This document shows positions 61,274 to 64,000 of a stretch of DNA of 64,000 bases, piece after piece. The stretch comes from JANQQJ01 sp046290575 (lineage in GTDB: Bacteria > Pseudomonadota > Alphaproteobacteria > SMXS01), in contig JBKAGX010000004.1 in NCBI GenBank assembly GCA_046290575.1, positions 175,813 to 239,812 of the forward strand. The letters run 5' to 3'. Below the pieces are notes generated by a model. That model did no database searches, was not told the DNA's origin, and saw only the letters and a list, made by a program, of their open reading frames with translations. The stretch's first letter is position 1. Every line of letters starts with the position of its first letter. The translations under genes and the position numbers were made by a program.

Positions 61274-62899
61274 ATGACACGTTATATTTTCATCACCGGG
61301 GGCGTGGTCTCTTCACTGGGCAAGGGGCTGGCGTCAGCAGCCCTGGGGGCTTTGCTTCAAGCGCGCGGCTATAAGGTGCGGCTTCGCAAGCTCGATCCCT
61401 ATCTGAACGTCGATCCGGGGACGATGAGCCCCTATCAGCATGGCGAGGTCTATGTCACCGATGACGGGGCAGAGACCGACCTTGATTTGGGTCACTACGA
61501 ACGCTTTACCGGCGTCGCGTCGCGCAAGAGTGACAACGTCACCTCAGGCCAGATCTATCAGCAGATCATCACCCGCGAACGGCGCGGCGATTATCTGGGC
61601 GGCACGGTGCAGGTCATCCCGCATGTCACGGACGCCATCAAGACCTTTGCCCTGGCGGAGCAGGACGACTGCGATTTCATCTTGTGCGAGATTGGCGGCA
61701 CCATTGGCGATATCGAAAGCCTGCCCTTTCTCGAAGCGATCCGGCAACTTGGCAACGAGCTCGGCGATAACGCAATCTTCATCCATCTGACGCTGGTGCC
61801 CTATATCGCCTCGGCTGGCGAACTGAAGACCAAACCGACGCAACACTCCGTCAAGGAATTGCGGGGCATCGGCATTCAGCCGGACATCGTGATGTGCCGC
61901 TGCGAACAGCCCATCCCCGAGGACGACCGGCGCAAGATTGCGCTGTTTTGCAATGTCCGCAATGAAGCCGTGATTCCCGCCGTTGATGTCGAGACCATCT
62001 ACGAGGTGCCGCTGCACTATCATCAGGCTGGACTGGACGATCAGGTACTGCGGGCGTTCGGCATCGATGACGCGCCCGAACCCGACCTGACCGCGTGGCA
62101 TGAGGTGGTGTCACGGGTAAAAGAACCCGAAGGCGCGGTAACCATTGCGGTTGTCGGCAAATATACGGGCCTGAAAGATGCCTATAAGTCGCTGCACGAG
62201 GCCCTGACTCATGGCGGCATCGCCAATAATGTCCATGTCAAGGTCGAGTGGATCGATTCCGAGGTCTTCGAGTCCGAGGATTCGGTGATCTATCTGGAGA
62301 ACGTCAACGGCATCCTTGTGCCCGGCGGCTTTGGCGAGCGCGGCGCAGAAGGAAAGATTGCCGCGGTCAATTTCGCCCGTGACCACGGCGTTCCCTATTT
62401 TGGCATCTGCTTTGGGATGCAGCTGGCGGTGATTGAAGCGGCACGCAATCTGGCGGGGATCGCCGATGCGACCTCGACGGAGTTTGGTCCATGCGACGAC
62501 CCGGTCGTCGGCCTGATGACGGAATGGGAGGTTGAGGGCGGCAAGGAAACCCGGTCCGAGCAGTCAGATATGGGCGGTACGCTGCGGCTGGGCGCTTATG
62601 ACGCCGTGCTGAAAGACGGGTCGCGGGTGGCTGACGCCTATGGTGCTGCGACGATCTCCGAGCGCCACCGCCACCGCTATGAAGTGAACATCAATTTTAA
62701 AGACCAGCTCGAGCAGGCGGGGCTGGTGTTCTCCGGCATGTCGCCGGACGGTCTGTTGCCGGAAATTATCGAGAACCCCAGCCACCCCTGGTTCATCGGC
62801 GTTCAATTCCACCCGGAACTGAAATCCCGGCCGTTTGACCCGCATCCGCTGTTCGTGTCGTTCATCAACGCGGCGCTGGAACAATCGCGTCTGGTGTAA
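61274..62899 (+). CDS. pyrG: CTP synthase
   Basis: Aminates UTP to CTP with glutamine. The synthetase domain begins MTRYIFITGGVVSSLGKGLA with its P-loop, followed by LDPYLNVDPGTMSPYQHGE. The glutaminase domain has the cysteine nucleophile in YFGICFGMQLAVIEAARN near residue 380 and HPEL in GVQFHPELKSRP. I start at ATG 61274, which gives 541 residues, the usual length; the frame is open farther upstream inside secG. eno begins 23 bases after the stop. Confidence 0.97.
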   Translation: MTRYIFITGGVVSSLGKGLASAALGALLQARGYKVRLRKLDPYLNVDPGTMSPYQHGEVYVTDDGAETDLDLGHYERFTGVASRKSDNVTSGQIYQQIITRERRGDYLGGTVQVIPHVTDAIKTFALAEQDDCDFILCEIGGTIGDIESLPFLEAIRQLGNELGDNAIFIHLTLVPYIASAGELKTKPTQHSVKELRGIGIQPDIVMCRCEQPIPEDDRRKIALFCNVRNEAVIPAVDVETIYEVPLHYHQAGLDDQVLRAFGIDDAPEPDLTAWHEVVSRVKEPEGAVTIAVVGKYTGLKDAYKSLHEALTHGGIANNVHVKVEWIDSEVFESEDSVIYLENVNGILVPGGFGERGAEGKIAAVNFARDHGVPYFGICFGMQLAVIEAARNLAGIADATSTEFGPCDDPVVGLMTEWEVEGGKETRSEQSDMGGTLRLGAYDAVLKDGSRVADAYGAATISERHRHRYEVNINFKDQLEQAGLVFSGMSPDGLLPEIIENPSHPWFIGVQFHPELKSRPFDPHPLFVSFINAALEQSRLV

Positions 62900-62922
62900 G
62901 AAGAAAAACAGGAAACAGAAGC

Positions 62923-64000
62923 ATGACCGCGATCATCGATATCATTGGCCGTCAGATTTTTGACAGCCGGGGCAACCCGACTGTAGAGGTCGACGTGGTG
63001 CTGGAATCCGGCGTGGTCGGACGCGCCGCCGTGCCTTCGGGGGCGTCCACCGGCGCGCATGAAGCCGTCGAGTTGCGCGATGGTGGGGATCGCTATCACG
63101 GCAAGGGCGTCACCAAGGCGGTCGATGCGGTGAATACGGAGCTGTTCGATGCGCTCTCAGGCCTTGATGCGGAAGATCAGCAGGCCATCGATTCGATCAT
63201 GATCGATCTGGATGGCACGGAAAACAAGGCCCGCCTGGGCGCCAATGCCATCCTGGGAATCAGCCTGGCCATTGCCAAAGCCGCCGCCGATGAGGCTGGC
63301 CTGCCGCTTTACCGCTATGTCGGCGGCCTCTCCGCGCATGTGCTGCCGGTGCCGATGATGAACATCGTCAATGGCGGCGAGCATGCGGATAACCCCATCG
63401 ACGTGCAGGAATTTATGGTCATGCCGGTGGGCGCTGACAGTATCGCTGACGCTGTGCGGATCGGGTCAGAGATTTTCCATACGCTGAAGAAAGAGCTTTC
63501 TGCTGCCGGTCACAATACAAATGTCGGTGACGAGGGCGGCTTTGCCCCCAATCTGGCGGGCACGACCGAGGCCCTCGACTTCATCATGAAGTCGGTCGAA
63601 AAGGCCGGCTACAAGCCCGGTGACGATGTGATGCTGGCGCTCGATGCCGCGAGCACGGAATTCTACAAGGACGGCAAATATGTGCTGGCGGGGGAGGGCA
63701 AAACCCTCGATTCGGCAGGCATGACGCAATATTGGGCCGATCTGGTTGCCAAATACCCGATCCTCTCCATCGAAGACGGCATGGACGAGGATGATTTCGA
63801 GGGCTGGAAGCTGCTGACCGACGCTATCGGCGACAAGGTTCAGCTGGTCGGCGACGATCTGTTTGTCACCAACCCGGCGCGGCTGGCCGACGGCATCAAG
63901 GACGGTCTGGCCAATTCCATCCTTGTGAAGGTGAACCAGATCGGCACGCTCTCGGAAACACTGCAGGCAGTCGAGATGGCGCACCGCGCGTCCTACACCG
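62923..64000 (+). CDS. eno: Enolase, 5' part (3' end outside window)
   Basis: Dehydrates 2-phosphoglycerate to phosphoenolpyruvate. The frame is open from ATG 62923 to the window end, about 359 of the expected 425 or so residues. Visible are IFDSRGNPTVEVDV, the loop PSGASTGAHEAVELRD near residue 38, NVGDEGGFAPN near residue 205 (catalytic glutamate), SIEDGMDEDD, GDDLFVTN and the catalytic lysine in SILVKVNQIGTLSE near residue 342. It lies directly after pyrG with no kdsA between. Confidence 0.97.
   Translation, partial: MTAIIDIIGRQIFDSRGNPTVEVDVVLESGVVGRAAVPSGASTGAHEAVELRDGGDRYHGKGVTKAVDAVNTELFDALSGLDAEDQQAIDSIMIDLDGTENKARLGANAILGISLAIAKAAADEAGLPLYRYVGGLSAHVLPVPMMNIVNGGEHADNPIDVQEFMVMPVGADSIADAVRIGSEIFHTLKKELSAAGHNTNVGDEGGFAPNLAGTTEALDFIMKSVEKAGYKPGDDVMLALDAASTEFYKDGKYVLAGEGKTLDSAGMTQYWADLVAKYPILSIEDGMDEDDFEGWKLLTDAIGDKVQLVGDDLFVTNPARLADGIKDGLANSILVKVNQIGTLSETLQAVEMAHRASYT

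Noticed and set aside
1..64000. CRISPR array, insertion sequence, prophage or integrase
   Set aside because: I saw no regularly spaced repeats, transposase, recombinase or phage structural genes anywhere in the window.

Overview
The window is a compact, GC-rich chromosomal segment from an alphaproteobacterium. The evidence is gene order and protein type: lon-hup-tRNA-nuoA..N-birA-coaX-rnj, a short proline-tRNA ligase next to lolCD-dnaE, rpsB-tsf-pyrH-frr-uppS-cdsA-dxr-rseP-bamA, gltA-gltX-comEC-lexA-moeA-moaC-trpCDG, and tpiA-secG-pyrG-eno. A LexA operator of the alphaproteobacterial direct-repeat type (GTTC-N7-GTTC) lies in front of lexA. I cannot name a genus; the layout fits a Rhodospirillales- or Rhizobiales-like or deeper lineage.

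Layout. 1-2500: the 3' part of lon and a complete HU gene, each followed by a terminator. 2513-2844: tRNA-Val(UAC) and tRNA-Asp(GUC). 2891-17078: a strong sigma70-like promoter and the full 14-gene complex I operon. 17083-20989: birA, coaX, rnj, mce and a DUF1467 gene in the same direction. 20990-25143: four minus-strand accessory genes (sulfotransferase, MFS transporter, DXD glycosyltransferase, AEC permease), then a 489-base non-coding stretch with a strong minus-strand terminator. 25633-33518: proS, lolC, lolD, a DUF1761 gene, dnaE and a Nudix hydrolase. 33699-44245: translation, undecaprenyl, phospholipid, isoprenoid and outer-membrane assembly genes (rpsB to ompH), closed by a strong terminator. 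44372-44845: fabZ alone. 44898-47660: gltA and gltX on the minus strand. 47740-49896: comEC. 49893-54745: lexA, moeA, moaC, trpC, trpD and trpG on the minus strand. 54854-56396: two plus-strand genes that separate trpG from trpE. 56400-59868: trpE and a PpiD-like foldase on the minus strand. 60031-64000: tpiA (frameshifted), secG, pyrG and the start of eno.

How the genes fit together. Most of the window is core housekeeping: respiration (nuo), cofactors (biotin ligase, pantothenate kinase, molybdopterin), RNA decay, replication (dnaE), translation, envelope assembly and lower glycolysis. The envelope part is the most unusual. In alphaproteobacteria lpxD, lpxA, lpxI and lpxB normally flank fabZ between bamA and gltA, and kdsA often sits between pyrG and eno. 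Both sets are missing here, although their neighbours are preserved, and a terminator stands where lpxD is expected. Together with retained BamA, OmpH/Skp and LolCD, this suggests an outer membrane that may lack canonical lipid A/Kdo lipopolysaccharide, or whose LPS genes have moved. The window alone cannot decide between these.

Other points of note are a one-base frameshift in tpiA, the interrupted trp cluster with its own promoter before trpG, the four-gene minus-strand insertion between DUF1467 and proS, and an orphan terminator that may mark an unannotated small RNA.
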